A stretch of 64,000 nt of DNA, taken from NCBI GenBank assembly GCA_963720705.1, contig CAVRGJ010000005.1:62001-126000 (forward strand), given 5' to 3'. Origin of the DNA: DASWJZ01 sp963720705 (GTDB taxonomy: Bacteria > Pseudomonadota > Alphaproteobacteria > Rhizobiales > Afifellaceae). A model generated the notes under the pieces. It ran no database searches. It saw only the letters and a list, made by a program, of their open reading frames with translations, and was not told where the DNA came from. Position 1 is the stretch's first letter. Every line of letters begins with the position of its first letter. This document shows positions 27,226 through 37,099 of the stretch, in pieces. Position numbers and translations under genes: made by a program.

Positions 27226-30200
27226 CGTCCTCCTCCTGGTCGGTCGCCACCCATTCGGCGATGCGCGCGAGATGATCGTAGTCGCCGACGAAGGTGCGGC
27301 GCGGCTTCGGCACCTTGTTCGAGAGGTAGGAGGCGTCGGGCTTGGCGAAATGCGCGACGAGTGCGCGGAGCCGCTCTTCCGTCGTCGCGAGCGTGTCGGC
27401 CAGCGTATGGGTGCGGTTCTTGTCCTCCTTCCACTCCGTACGGTCTGCGCGCTCGTCCTTGTCGCTGCGGCCAGCGAGCCGGTAGTAGACGATGCGGCTC
27501 GTCTCCATCGGCGGAAGTCCGGCGAAACCGCCGGCGCGCGCGATAAGTCCTTCGAGCGGGAGCTGCGGCGAAAGCGAGCGCACCTCGCGCGGCGAGGGCG
27601 GCGCGCCAGTCTTGTAGTCGATGATGGCGAGCGTTCCGTCGCGCAGCACGTCGAGCCGGTCGGCGCGCGCGGAAAGCGTGAAATCCGGCGTTAGCGCCAT
27701 CTCCCCGGTGTTCTCGACGTGACGTTCGACCACATCGGCGCCGAATTCCGCTTCCGTCTCGACAAACCACCGCGCGATCTTTTCGAAACGCGGCCACCAC
27801 AGCGCCTCAACCTCGGGAAAGTCCGCGAGCTTCGCGAATGTCGCGCGGCCGATCTCGAGGAGTTCTCAGAAGCGCATCGGCATCGAAGGGGCCGCGCGGG
27901 CGCTCGCGCACGAAGTCTTCGAGGATGTCGTGCACGAGGTTGCCGCGCTCGCGCGCGTCGGGAAGCTTTCCAAGCGGCTCGAAGGGGCTGAGGCGAAGCA
28001 CGTACTGGGCGTAGATCGCATAGGGGTCGCGGATCAGCGTCTCGATGCGCGTCGCCGAGAGCCGTGTGGGCCGTAGCGCGACGGGCGGCGACGGCGCTGG
28101 CCGGCGCGGCGGGTCGATCCGCTCGGCGCGGTCGAGCCGGCGCGCGAAGTCGAGATATCTTCGTCCCCGCGCGCGCATCGCGTCGGCGAGGTCCTTGCCG
28201 GCGTGAGCCGTCAGCCGCTGCAGCCAGCGCGACGCGACTTTCGGCTCGCCGTCCTCGCGGTCGGCGCGGGTGAGCCAGACTTCCGGGTGCCCGAGCGCCT
28301 GCGCGAAATCGTGCGCGGCAAGGCCGATGCGGCGCTCCGGCGGCTCGAGCGAAAGCCTCTCGCGCATCGGCCGCGACAGCAGCGGATCGAGCCGCGTCTG
28401 GCCGGGCCACGTGCCCTCGTTCAGACCACCGAGCACCACCCTGTCGACACTTTGAAGCCGCGCCTCAAGCGCACCCCAGATGTGGATGCGCGGGTCGACG
28501 CCGCCGCGGCGGCGAACCGCAATCCGCTCGATCAGCACACTGAAGAATGCGGGATATTCCCGCGGCGCAATCTCGGGGCCTGCGGCAGCGCTCGCCAGAA
28601 GGTCCTCGAAGAGGAGTGCAAGCGCTTCACCGGCTTCGCCTGTGAAGAGCGTCGTGTGCCCTTTGGCGTCGCTGGCGGCGGATTGAAGCGCTTCGACATG
28701 CGCTTCGACCAATGTTTGCAGCGCGACCGCGCCGCCGGCCACCGTTAGAGCTTCGAGCGGCGCGAGCGCTTCTTCCACTCGGGCGGCGATGTCGTCTGCT
28801 GTCTCCCATTGGCGCGGACCCAGGAACTTCGCGGCATAGGTCCTTTCCACTCCCGCCTCGTCTTCCGCCGTCCCGAACTTCGCATCGCGACGCAGGGCAA
28901 GCGCATGCCGGAGCGCCGCGAGCCCGGGCCGGAGCCGCGGACCGCGCATCGCCGCGCGCTCAAGGCTCCGCGCGGCGCCGTGCGCGGTTGCCGGGTCGAG
29001 ACCGAAGGCGGCGAGCGGATGTTTCAGGAGCGCAAGCAGCGTCTCCGCTTCCGCGCCGTTCAGCGCCGCCTCGGCGACGAGCCGCGCGAAGATGCCGGGC
29101 GGCGTGCGGCCGAGCGGCCGGCCGGCGGAATCGTCCACATCGATCCCCCAACGCCGAAGCTCCACGGCGACTCGGCGCGCGAGCCCGCGATCCGGGGTGA
29201 CAAGCGCGGCGACGGCGTCCTTCGCCTCCGCTGCTTCGCGTAGAAGCACTGCGACAGCGAGCGCTTCCTCCCGTTCGTTCGCCGCTTCCACGACGCCGAT
29301 CCGGGCGACCGCCTCCTGCTTCGCCAGCAAAGGCAGCGATGCTTCACCGGCCCAGCGTTCCGTCGTGCTCGCCGGCCACATTGCTTCGGATACGAAACGA
29401 TCGCGGAACTGCGCGGCTGCCGTCACTGCCGCGAGCGGTGCGACGGCGTCACGCCTGATGCCGAGGCTCTCAACCAGCACCTTCAAACCGAATTGCGGAT
29501 GGCCGGCGCCCGCCGGCTCGCGCTCGCTGACGCCGATCGCGCCCCAGGCTTCCTCGTCAAGGCCCTGGTCAAGACCGGGAAGCACGACGGCGCCGTTCGG
29601 AAGATATGCGATCGCACGAAGCAGCTCGGCAGTCGCCGGCACAGAGCCGGTCGAGCCGGCCGCAATGACAGGCGACGGCGAGCCGTCGCGAGAAAGCCGT
29701 TCGGCCTCGGCGCGGATCATCATGTCGCGGCGCTGGCCCGGATCGCTCAAGCCCCGCTCCTTCAGATGCGCCGGCCAAAACTCTGTCGCGATCCGCAGAA
29801 ACTCCAGCGTGATCCTCCAGTAATCCGCAAGGTCGGAAGGCGCGGCGTCGAGGAGCCCGCGCCACGCCGCAGGATCGACGCCGACCTGATCGATCAGCGC
29901 AGCGAGCGACGCGGCGAGCCGTGCCGCATCCGCCGGTGAGGCCGGAACGATCAGCTCCTCGTCGGGAAAGCCGGCGAGGCTTCTCGCGGCAGCCCCGGAC
30001 CAGGCCAGCACGAGTTGCGCCAGGAAGAGCTGCCGATCCATCGCCGGCACGGCGGGCGGAGTGTCCGCAACCTCAATCTCCAGACTTGCCTCATCCTCGT
30101 CGATGTCGCCGAGCGTGCGGATACGGGGAAGAAGAAGCGGCCGGCCGAGATGCGCGAGGAAGCGCTCGCGGATGGCGCGCGCCGCGCGCCGCGTCGGCAG

Positions 30201-30338
30201 GTAGAGCGTCATGTCGGCGAGCGCGAAGGGCTCGCTTGCGTCGAAGCCTTCTATCAGCCTGCCATCGAGAAGCGCTTCGACCAGCGTGTCGAGAAACGGC
30301 GCGCCTGGCGGGATGGTGAAGACGTTCGGATGCTCCAT
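27206..30338 (-). pseudogene. addB: Double-strand break repair protein AddB, frameshifted
   Basis: Partner of AddA in the AddAB helicase-nuclease. The upstream frame starts MEHPNVFTIPPGAPFLD at 30338 and runs through VVLGGLNEGTWPGQTRLDPLLSRPM to GNLVHDILEDFVRERP. It breaks at 27862-27872: DADALL should continue into ELLEIGRATFAKLADF, which lies one frame over, and one extra base explains it. The downstream frame holds the nuclease motif LAIIDYKTGAPPSPREV. The repaired protein would be about 1043 residues, the normal size. The start is 8 bases after the murU stop. Only the C-terminal nuclease would be lost if the break were real. Confidence 0.87.
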
Positions 30339-30346
30339 TCCCGCCT

Positions 30347-31078
30347 CTAAGCGGCGCTCGCCGCGATGGCCGCTTCCGCCGGCCCGATCGACGCGGGGTT
30401 CTCCACATTGATCCAAAGCCCGTCGAGACGGACGCCGAAGAGCCGGCCCGCCGCGATCGCCCGGTCGAAGAGGAGGTTCAGCGAGAACGCGCCCTCCGGC
30501 GCGCCTTCGAAGAGCCGCGGCGTAAGGATGGCGGCGCCGGCATAGACGAAGGGCGCAACGGATCGCTCGGCCCGCCGCGCCAGCCGTCCTTCCTTGTCCT
30601 GAAAGAAATCGCCCCGACCGGAATAGCCTACGGCATAGACCGTCGAGGCGAGGAGCAGCAGCACGTCCATCGTGGCATCATCCCAGGCTCCGGCCAACCA
30701 GAGAAGGTTCGGGCGGACGCCCTCGATCCAGAAGGAATCGGAGTTGCGAAGCAGGAAGGGCTCTTCGCCGAGAAGCGGCAGCGCGCGTTTGACCCCGCCG
30801 CCGGTCTCAAGTCGGGCGTCGCGCTCGTCGGAGATGACGATTTTTGGCGCGCTTCGTGCGTGAAGATGCGCTTCGATCTTGTCGGCGAGGTGATGAACGT
30901 TGACGACGGCCTTCTCGATGCCGGCCGACGCGAGGCCGTCGAGGCAATGATCGATCAGCGCACGCTCGCCGATCTTGACGAGCGGCTTTGGAAGCGTCGC
31001 CGAAATAGGCCGCATGCGCTTCCCCTCGCCCGCGGCAAGCACCATCGCCGTCTTCGGCACCAACTCCGGCAATGCCAT
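30347..31078 (-). CDS. murU: Nucleotidyltransferase, N-acetylmuramate-1-phosphate uridylyltransferase (MurU) type
   Basis: Protein of 243 residues with a sugar-nucleotide transferase fold. The N-terminal signature TAMVLAAGEGKRMRPISATLP carries the NTP-binding G-x-G-x-R-M, and PKPLVKIGERALIDH follows. LLRNSDSFW (about 110-118) is the metal-binding Asp region. Together with the adjoining AmgK-like kinase it would form the anabolic peptidoglycan-recycling route (MurNAc to UDP-MurNAc) described in Pseudomonas putida. The role here is inferred from the pair. It sits 18 bases after tsaE-amgK and 8 bases before addB. Confidence 0.85.
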   Translation of the reverse strand: MALPELVPKTAMVLAAGEGKRMRPISATLPKPLVKIGERALIDHCLDGLASAGIEKAVVNVHHLADKIEAHLHARSAPKIVISDERDARLETGGGVKRALPLLGEEPFLLRNSDSFWIEGVRPNLLWLAGAWDDATMDVLLLLASTVYAVGYSGRGDFFQDKEGRLARRAERSVAPFVYAGAAILTPRLFEGAPEGAFSLNLLFDRAIAAGRLFGVRLDGLWINVENPASIGPAEAAIAASAA

Positions 31079-31096
31079 TCCATCCGCTCCGCCCGT

Positions 31097-32587
31097 TCAG
31101 AGAAAGGGCTCATACCAGAGCCGCATGTCGGAAAGAACCGGATCGGAGAGATTGCGGCGAATGAGCGCTTTCAGGCGTGCGCGATGTCGCTGGTAACCGG
31201 GCTTTCCTTCGGCGAGCGCAAGCCGGGTGAAGATGCCGAGCACCTTGGTCGCGCGCTGCAGCGCGAGCACCGGGTAGGCGATCGCGAAGCTCACGGCGTC
31301 GAATTTCGGGTCGCGCGCCTTTCTCCCTTCGAGATAGCGGGCTTTGAGCCGCGCCTCGTCGGCCTCGCCAAGCGCCACGCGCGCATCCTGCGCAAGCGAG
31401 GCAACGTCATAGGCCGGGTGACCGATCAGTGCGTCCTGGAAGTCGATGACGCCGACGCGTGCGATGCCGGGCTCGCCCGCCTGCCACAGTATGTTGGGCG
31501 AATGGAAATCGCGCATGACCCAGGTCGACGCGCTGGCGCCGACCTTTTCCAACAGGCGCGACCAGTCGGCGAGAAAATCGCCGCGGCGTTCGGGCGGGAA
31601 GGCGGCTTCGCCTCCCTTGCCTCCGAACCAGTCCGGAAAAAGCGACACCTCGACGAGGAGCGCGCCGCGGTCGTAGCGGGGCAGCGCGTAGCGCCCGCCA
31701 CCGGGAAGCACGGCCTCGTCCGGCCACGGGCGGCCGTGCATGTAGACGAGAAGATCGATTGCCGCCTCGTAGCGCTCCATGATCGGCGCACCCGCGGCGT
31801 CGACAACACGCTCGTCGCCGAGGTCCTCCACCAGAAGCAGCCCGGCTTCAACGTCGGCGGCACGAATCTCCGGTGCGCGGATTCCGGCGCGTCGAAGCGC
31901 CAGGTCAATCGCCACGAACGATTTCACGTCGAGCGCGCGATGCGCGGCCGCATCATAGGAGCGGCCGTCGTATATAGCGGGGCCCTCGCTCCGCGCCGGA
32001 GCGTTCATGAGGATCGCCGTCGTTTCGGCGAAGGCGATGCGCTCGAAAGCGCGTGTCGATGCATCGCCCGCCAACGGCGCGCGCGCAGCGCCGCGGAGGC
32101 CGCTTTCGTCGAGAAAGGCGCGGATGTGCGAAGTGCGGGCGAGGCGCAGCGGCCATGTTCCATGCGCAGCGATCTCGACCCGCCGGCCCTCGCCGTCGAT
32201 CTCGAAGGAAAGATCGAGCCTGTCGTCGCTCAGTTCGGCCGGCAGGCGCTCCGGCCATTCGACCAGGAGCGCGCCGTCAGCAATAGCTTCGTCGAGCCCG
32301 ATCTCCTCAAGCTCGCGCGCATCGCGGAGCCGGTAGAGATCCGCGTGTACAACTCTGAGACGCGGCAGCGCGTGGTCGAGCCTGAGCGGGAAGGTCGGGC
32401 TTTGAACTTCGAGCGCCGGGTCGCCGGCAAGTGCGCGAATGAGCGCGCGGGCGAAAGTCGTCTTGCCGGCTCCGAGCCCGCCGGAAAGCGCTACGATATC
32501 GCCGGACTTGAGGACGGCGGCAACGTCTTGGGCAAGTCGTGCGGTGGCTCCCTCGTCGGGGAGACGGAGGGTCGCATGGACCATGCC
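31097..32587 (-). CDS. Fused TsaE (tRNA t6A synthesis ATPase) and AmgK-like sugar kinase
   Basis: Two-domain protein of about 496 residues. Residues 1-150 are TsaE: P-loop LSGGLGAGKTTFARALIRAL (about 35-54), SPTFPLRLDH, VVHADLYRL and EWPERL, which support t6A37 modification of tRNA. Residues 160-496 are an aminoglycoside-phosphotransferase-like kinase with WVMRDFHSPNILW (catalytic Asp) and VGVIDFQDALIGHPAYD (metal Asp), matching AmgK, the anomeric MurNAc/GlcNAc kinase. The start at 32587 has a GGAGG 8 bases upstream; the Met at 32614, directly after the divL stop, is an alternative. murU follows, supporting the AmgK assignment. Confidence 0.87.
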   Translation of the reverse strand, partial: GMVHATLRLPDEGATARLAQDVAAVLKSGDIVALSGGLGAGKTTFARALIRALAGDPALEVQSPTFPLRLDHALPRLRVVHADLYRLRDARELEEIGLDEAIADGALLVEWPERLPAELSDDRLDLSFEIDGEGRRVEIAAHGTWPLRLARTSHIRAFLDESGLRGAARAPLAGDASTRAFERIAFAETTAILMNAPARSEGPAIYDGRSYDAAAHRALDVKSFVAIDLALRRAGIRAPEIRAADVEAGLLLVEDLGDERVVDAAGAPIMERYEAAIDLLVYMHGRPWPDEAVLPGGGRYALPRYDRGALLVEVSLFPDWFGGKGGEAAFPPERRGDFLADWSRLLEKVGASASTWVMRDFHSPNILWQAGEPGIARVGVIDFQDALIGHPAYDVASLAQDARVALGEADEARLKARYLEGRKARDPKFDAVSFAIAYPVLALQRATKVLGIFTRLALAEGKPGYQRHRARLKALIRRNLSDPVLSDMRLWYEPFL

Positions 32588-32617
32588 TCGGGCCTCCGCA
32601 GGCGCGGCGGGCATCTT

Positions 32618-35098
32618 CTATTCGGCAGCGACGGCTGCGGCGGCGGGCACGATTGGGAGCCGGACGGTCACGGTCGTTCCCTTGCCTTCCTCGGAGCGGA
32701 TGGCGACGTCGCCACCGTGAAGCTCAACGAGGCTCTTCACGACCGAAAGCGCCACTCCCGCGCCGCTTCGCCGCCCGGGCGGCGCGTAGCCTTCGAAGCG
32801 CTCGAACAGTCGCGGCACCATCTCCTTCGGAATGCCGACGCCGTCGTCGGCAACTGTGAAGACGACGTCGCTGCCCTCTTTCACCGCGCTGACGTGAATG
32901 TTGCCGCCGGCGTTGGAGAACTTGATGGCATTCGACACGAGGTTGAACAGGATCTGGCGGACCCGCTGCGGGTCGACGTGGAACGCGCCGATGTCGGAGA
33001 CGATGTCGATCTTCAACGCGATCTTCTGCTCGGCAAGGCGGTGGCCGAGCTCCTCGACGGATGAGGCGACGATGTCGGCAATGTCGGTCTCGCGAATGTC
33101 GAGCGATACGATGCCGGCGTCGATCGTGGCGAGATGCAGAATGTCGTTGATGAGCGCGCTCAGCTCGCGCGACGAGCCCATGATGTCGTCCATGTATTCG
33201 CGTTGCTTGGCGTTGAGCTTGCCGAAGGTCTGGGCGGCGATCAGCTCGGCCTGACCGATGATGTTCTGCAGCGGCGAGCGAAGCTCGTAGGAGACGTGCT
33301 GGATGAAATCCGACTTCAGACGGTCAGCGGCCTCGAGCGCCTCGTTGCGTTCCTTCAGGATGCGCTCGAACCGGGCGGAGTCGGTCACGTCGACGAAGGT
33401 CAGCATCGTCATCCCCTCGGGAAGGGCCACCGTCGCGTAGTCGATGACGCTGCCGTCGGGCCGCTCCATGCGACCCGTCACGTCCTCGTCGTGATCGATG
33501 TCGGTCACCGCGGCGCGTATCTCGTCCCAGGCTTTGCCCGAATGGATCGCCCGGCAGTCGGCGATGATCTCACTGATATGCGGCTCTGCTCTCAGGTGTG
33601 TCGGCGACAGCCGCCAGATGTCGGCGAAGACCGGATTGAAGAGGCGAAGCCTTGCGTCGGTGCCGAAAACGGCGACCGCTTCGGAGAGGTGATCGAGTGT
33701 CTCCCCCTGGAGCTGTGACAGTGCCGTCAAGCGGCTCTCCAGCATGATCTCCTGTGTCACGTTCTCGTAAATGTAGGTCATGCCGCCGTCGGCGTTCGGA
33801 AGGGCGACGACCCGCAGCGTCCGCCCGTCCGGCAGGTGCCAGAGATCCTCCCGCGCCTCGCTCGACCGATAGGCGGCAAGATGCTTGGCGCGCCAATCGC
33901 GATAGTTCGACTGCTCCGGTAGCTTCCGATCGGCACGCAGCTGGTCGAGAACCGCACCTTCATCCGGTGCAGACGTAAGCCACACTTCCGAAAGGCCCCA
34001 GATGGCGCGGAAAGCGGCGTTGTGGAAGAGGACGCGGCTGTCCTTGCCGAAGACGGCAACTCCGGCGGCAAGCTGATCGAATGCGCGCGCGTTCGATTCG
34101 GTCAGCTGGCGCAGTTTCTCCGCGACGGTCTCGACCTCCGAGACGTCGATCGCAGCGCCGATCGTGCCGTCCTCCGTCACCGCGTCGAGTATCTCGAACT
34201 GCCGGCGGACGCCGGCGGCAACAGCAACCGCGCTCTCGCGAAAAGCGTGGCCGGCGCGATGTGCTTCGCGGATCGCGTCGCGTGTGCGCGAGGAGAGAAG
34301 CTCGATGCCGGCGGTCAACACGGATTCCTGGCTGGCGGCATCGACGGCGCGCACATAGGCGGCATTCACCCAGATCAGCCGGCCGACGCGGTTCCGTCGC
34401 CAGAGCGGGATCGGTATCAGGTCGGCGAGCGCGCGCAGCGCCGCCACTTCGCCAATGACAAAGACCGCCTGCTCCTTCAGCTCGGCGAAGGAGCGGCGCT
34501 CGCCGGTCAGCTCGCGCAGCCGAAGCACGGCGCGCCGACCGCTGGTGCGGCCGGTTGCCTCGACGAGCGCGCCGCCATTGGTGCGCAGCGCCATTTGAAA
34601 ACCCTCGCCGTGGCGGCGGAGCTTGTCGGCCGCTGCTTCGAGGGTGATCGCACTTTCCGACGCGAGCCACGTGCGGAAGGTGAGGAACGCGTTTCTCTCG
34701 ACGGGAGCGCCGACGCGCTCGGGCAGACCGCCGAACACTTGCGGCTCGGCGACACTCGTGTCCCAGACGACGGTCCGCTGGTCATCGGCGTCAAGGAGCG
34801 CGCCGGTGCGGTCGAGCGCTGTGCTCAGCGTCGCGATCTTCTTTTCCGCCGCCGCCAGAACCTCGTCGCGCCGCGTCGTGAGATAGAGACCGAAGGCCAC
34901 AAGTGCGGCGACCGCCGTTCCCGCCGTCACCGCCCACCATACGAGCTCCCCGAGGGCGCCGGCGCCAAGCGAAAGGTCGGCGAGCGACTGTGCCTTCGCC
35001 GGCGCAAGCGGCGGCGACGCCGCGACCAGGCCGAACGCGCACGCGCGCAGTGCCGTCCGAAGGGCACCGGATAAAGCTTCCGCGCTCGTCTTCGCCAT
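32618..35098 (-). CDS. divL: DivL-type PAS sensor pseudo-histidine kinase with Tyr in place of the phospho-His
   Basis: Membrane protein of 826 residues. One N-terminal helix (about 47-70, WWAVTAGTAVAALVAFGLYL) is followed by several PAS-like regions (about 220-580), a DHp domain and a CA domain. The H-box reads FIQHVSYELRSPL: the phospho-acceptor His is replaced by Tyr (about residue 604, codon 33289-33287), the hallmark of DivL. N-box NLVSNAIKFSNAGG and G1 VADDGVGIP are intact, while the G2 loop reads SGAGVALSVV. DivL regulates CckA and so CtrA in the alphaproteobacterial cell cycle. The start MAKTSAEALSG at 35098 is preferred. ahcY lies upstream, tsaE-amgK directly downstream. Confidence 0.88.
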   Translation of the reverse strand: MAKTSAEALSGALRTALRACAFGLVAASPPLAPAKAQSLADLSLGAGALGELVWWAVTAGTAVAALVAFGLYLTTRRDEVLAAAEKKIATLSTALDRTGALLDADDQRTVVWDTSVAEPQVFGGLPERVGAPVERNAFLTFRTWLASESAITLEAAADKLRRHGEGFQMALRTNGGALVEATGRTSGRRAVLRLRELTGERRSFAELKEQAVFVIGEVAALRALADLIPIPLWRRNRVGRLIWVNAAYVRAVDAASQESVLTAGIELLSSRTRDAIREAHRAGHAFRESAVAVAAGVRRQFEILDAVTEDGTIGAAIDVSEVETVAEKLRQLTESNARAFDQLAAGVAVFGKDSRVLFHNAAFRAIWGLSEVWLTSAPDEGAVLDQLRADRKLPEQSNYRDWRAKHLAAYRSSEAREDLWHLPDGRTLRVVALPNADGGMTYIYENVTQEIMLESRLTALSQLQGETLDHLSEAVAVFGTDARLRLFNPVFADIWRLSPTHLRAEPHISEIIADCRAIHSGKAWDEIRAAVTDIDHDEDVTGRMERPDGSVIDYATVALPEGMTMLTFVDVTDSARFERILKERNEALEAADRLKSDFIQHVSYELRSPLQNIIGQAELIAAQTFGKLNAKQREYMDDIMGSSRELSALINDILHLATIDAGIVSLDIRETDIADIVASSVEELGHRLAEQKIALKIDIVSDIGAFHVDPQRVRQILFNLVSNAIKFSNAGGNIHVSAVKEGSDVVFTVADDGVGIPKEMVPRLFERFEGYAPPGRRSGAGVALSVVKSLVELHGGDVAIRSEEGKGTTVTVRLPIVPAAAAVAAE

Positions 35099-35217
35099 CC
35101 GCCCCGCCGCATCCGGGTGGCCCTCGCCCGGACGAATCAATCGAACTTAGCCGCTCCGCCGGAGGCGGAAAAGGCGGGGATCAGGCTAGCGGTTGAGATG
35201 GAAAGGAAGCGTTAACC

Positions 35218-35464
35218 ATGACGGCGAAGGATACGCGACTGTCGGGAGTATCCCGCCGAGCGTCGCTGGCGGGCGATCTTCAGCGCCAACAGCCTGCAAA
35301 TGACCGCCGCGGCCTTCGGGCTCGCGGCGCTGCTTGCCACGTCGTCCGACATGCTCACGATCGTAAAATGGGCCGGGGTTGCCCGATCCAGAAGGACCCC
35401 AGCGCCCACCGCTGAGCGGTCGGGCCCCAGGCGTCGGGCCCTAAACCGCGCCGTACAGCCTTGA
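35218..35464 (+). pseudogene. Possible short membrane-protein gene broken by one extra base
   Basis: ATG at 35218 follows GGAAAGGAAG at good spacing and reads MTAKDTRLSG, then turns into arginine-rich sequence. One frame over, from 35246, a coherent peptide appears: EYPAERRWRAIFSANSLQM, then a hydrophobic stretch TAAAFGLAALLA. Dropping one G from the GGG at 35244-35246 would join the two. The C-terminal part past residue 55 looks non-specific, so the true end is uncertain. I recognise no family. This may equally be non-coding sequence between divL and ahcY. Confidence 0.3.
35416..35449 (-). terminator. Possible ahcY terminator hairpin
   Basis: GGGCCC repeats at 35422-35427 and 35436-35441 pair with each other, flanked by GCGGT and ACCGC, giving an interrupted 11-bp stem just past the ahcY stop. 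There is an internal mismatch and no clear U tract, so the call is tentative. Confidence 0.4.
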
Positions 35465-35467
35465 CCC

Positions 35468-36905
35468 TCAGTAGCGGTAGTGCTCGGCCTTGTAGGGCCC
35501 GTCGTGCGGCACGCCCAGGTAGGAGGCCTGCTCGTCGGTGAGCTTTGTCAGCTCGACGCCGAGCTTGGCGAGATGCAGCGATGCGACCTTCTCGTCGAGG
35601 TGTTTTGGGAGCACGTAGACGCGGTTCTGGTATTCGCCCGGCCGCGTCCATAGCTCGATCTGCGCCAGCACCTGGTTTGAGAACGACGCGCTCATCACGA
35701 AGCTCGGATGGCCGGTCGCATTGCCGAGGTTCACGAGGCGGCCCTCCGACAGGAGCAGCATGCGCTTGCCGTCAGGGAACTCGACCATGTCGACCTGCGG
35801 CTTCACGTTCGTCCATTTGTAGTTCCGCAAAGCGGCGACCTGTATCTCGTTGTCGAAGTGGCCGATATTCGCGACGATCGCCATGTCCTTCATGGCGCGC
35901 ATGTGCTCGATGGTGATGACGTCCTTGTTGCCGGTTGCGGAGACGACGATGTCGGCATTCGGTGCGGCGGTCTCGAGCGTCTTCACCTCGAAACCGTCCA
36001 TCGCCGCCTGCAGCGCGCAGATCGGATCGATCTCGGTGACAACGACGCGCGCACCGGCACCCCTCAAGGATTGCGCCGAGCCTTTGCCGACGTCGCCGTA
36101 GCCGCAGATGACGGCGACCTTGCCGGCCATCATCACATCGGTTGCGCGGCGGATGCCGTCGACCAGCAACTCGCGGCAGCCGTATTTGTTGTCGAACTTC
36201 GACTTCGTGACGGAATCGTTGACGTTGATCGCCGGGAAGGGAAGCGCGCCCTTCTTCTGCATGTCGTAGAGGCGCATCACGCCGGTCGTCGTCTCTTCCG
36301 AGACGCCGCGGATGTTCTGCTTCACCTTGGCGAACCAGCCCGGGTTCTTGGCGATGCGGCGCTTCATCGTGGCATAGAGCGCTTCTTCTTCCTCGTTCTT
36401 CGGATGAGCGAGGAGAGACGGATCGGCCTCCGCGCGCGCGCCGAGAAGCACGTAGAGCGTCGCGTCGCCGCCGTCGTCGAGGATCATGTTCGCCGTCTCG
36501 CCGTTCGGCCAGTCGAAGATCTTGTCGGCGAAGTCCCAGGTACTCTTCCAGGGTCTCGCCTTTGTGCGCGAAGACGGGAATCCCCCTTGCGGCGATCGCC
36601 GCAGCGGCGTGATCCTGGGTGGAGAAGATGTTGCAGGACGCCCAGCGCACCTCGGCGCCAAGCGCCACCAGCGTCTCGATCAGGACCGCGGTCTGGATGG
36701 TCATGTGCAGCGAGCCGGCGACGCGCGCCCCCTTGAGCGGCTTCGTCTCGCTGAACTCCTCGCGGATCGCCATCAGGCCTGGCATCTCCGTCTCGGCGAT
36801 GGTGATCTCCATGCGGCCCCAGTTGGCGAGGCCGATGTCCTTCACGGAAAAATCGCCGGAAACATCCTTCAACTCGACCCCTTTGGACTTGCTACTGGCG
36901 CTCAT
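35468..36905 (-). pseudogene. ahcY: S-adenosylhomocysteinase, frameshifted
   Basis: NAD-dependent enzyme that splits S-adenosylhomocysteine into adenosine and homocysteine. The upstream frame (MSASSKSKGVELKDVSG) contains GARVAGSLHMTIQTAVLIE and WASCNIFSTQDHAAAA. It breaks at 36539-36540: the gene strand reads GAG TAC C TGG GAC, and dropping one C restores EEYWDFADKIFDW. The downstream frame has the NAD site VICGYGDVGKGSAQSLRG, catalytic residues in NVNDSVTKSKFDN, and the C-terminal YKAEHYRY. The repaired protein is 478 residues. ahcY is close to indispensable in this lineage, so an error or an intact allele is far more likely than loss. Confidence 0.9.
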
Positions 36906-36970
36906 GATCGTCCTGCCTCTCGAACCGGAAACGGGCAGGTAGCATTGCGGCGTCCGCCCGGCAAGACGAT

Positions 36971-36986
36971 ATAAAGAGATGTTTAT
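36971..36986 (-). promoter_or_regulatory. AT-rich palindrome upstream of ahcY, SahR-like operator candidate
   Basis: ATAAAGAGATGTTTAT consists of ATAAA and TTTAT arms around six bases and stands out in GC-rich surroundings, 66 bases before the ahcY start. AT-rich ATAAA-N-TTTAT palindromes upstream of ahcY and met genes in alphaproteobacteria have been attributed, as I recall, to the ArsR-type regulator SahR. The exact consensus could not be checked. Confidence 0.5.
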
Positions 36987-37099
36987 GTCCTTTTGTCCGA
37001 TAACGACGGGCGGAGTCTCAAACGAAGGATGGGAGGGGCACGAAAAGGTTGAGCCAGGCGCCGCAAAGGCAAGGATGAACGAGCGCCCGGACGCCTGCG

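Noticed and set aside
30860..33064. A 734-codon open frame on the plus strand across murU, tsaE-amgK and divL
   Set aside because: It is antisense to three recognisable genes, is rich in Arg/Gly/Ala/Asp and has no domain or ribosome site; long antisense frames are expected in high-GC DNA.
36906..37099. SAH or SAM-II riboswitch upstream of ahcY
   Set aside because: I see no conserved core or suitable pairing; only an AT-rich palindrome stands out.
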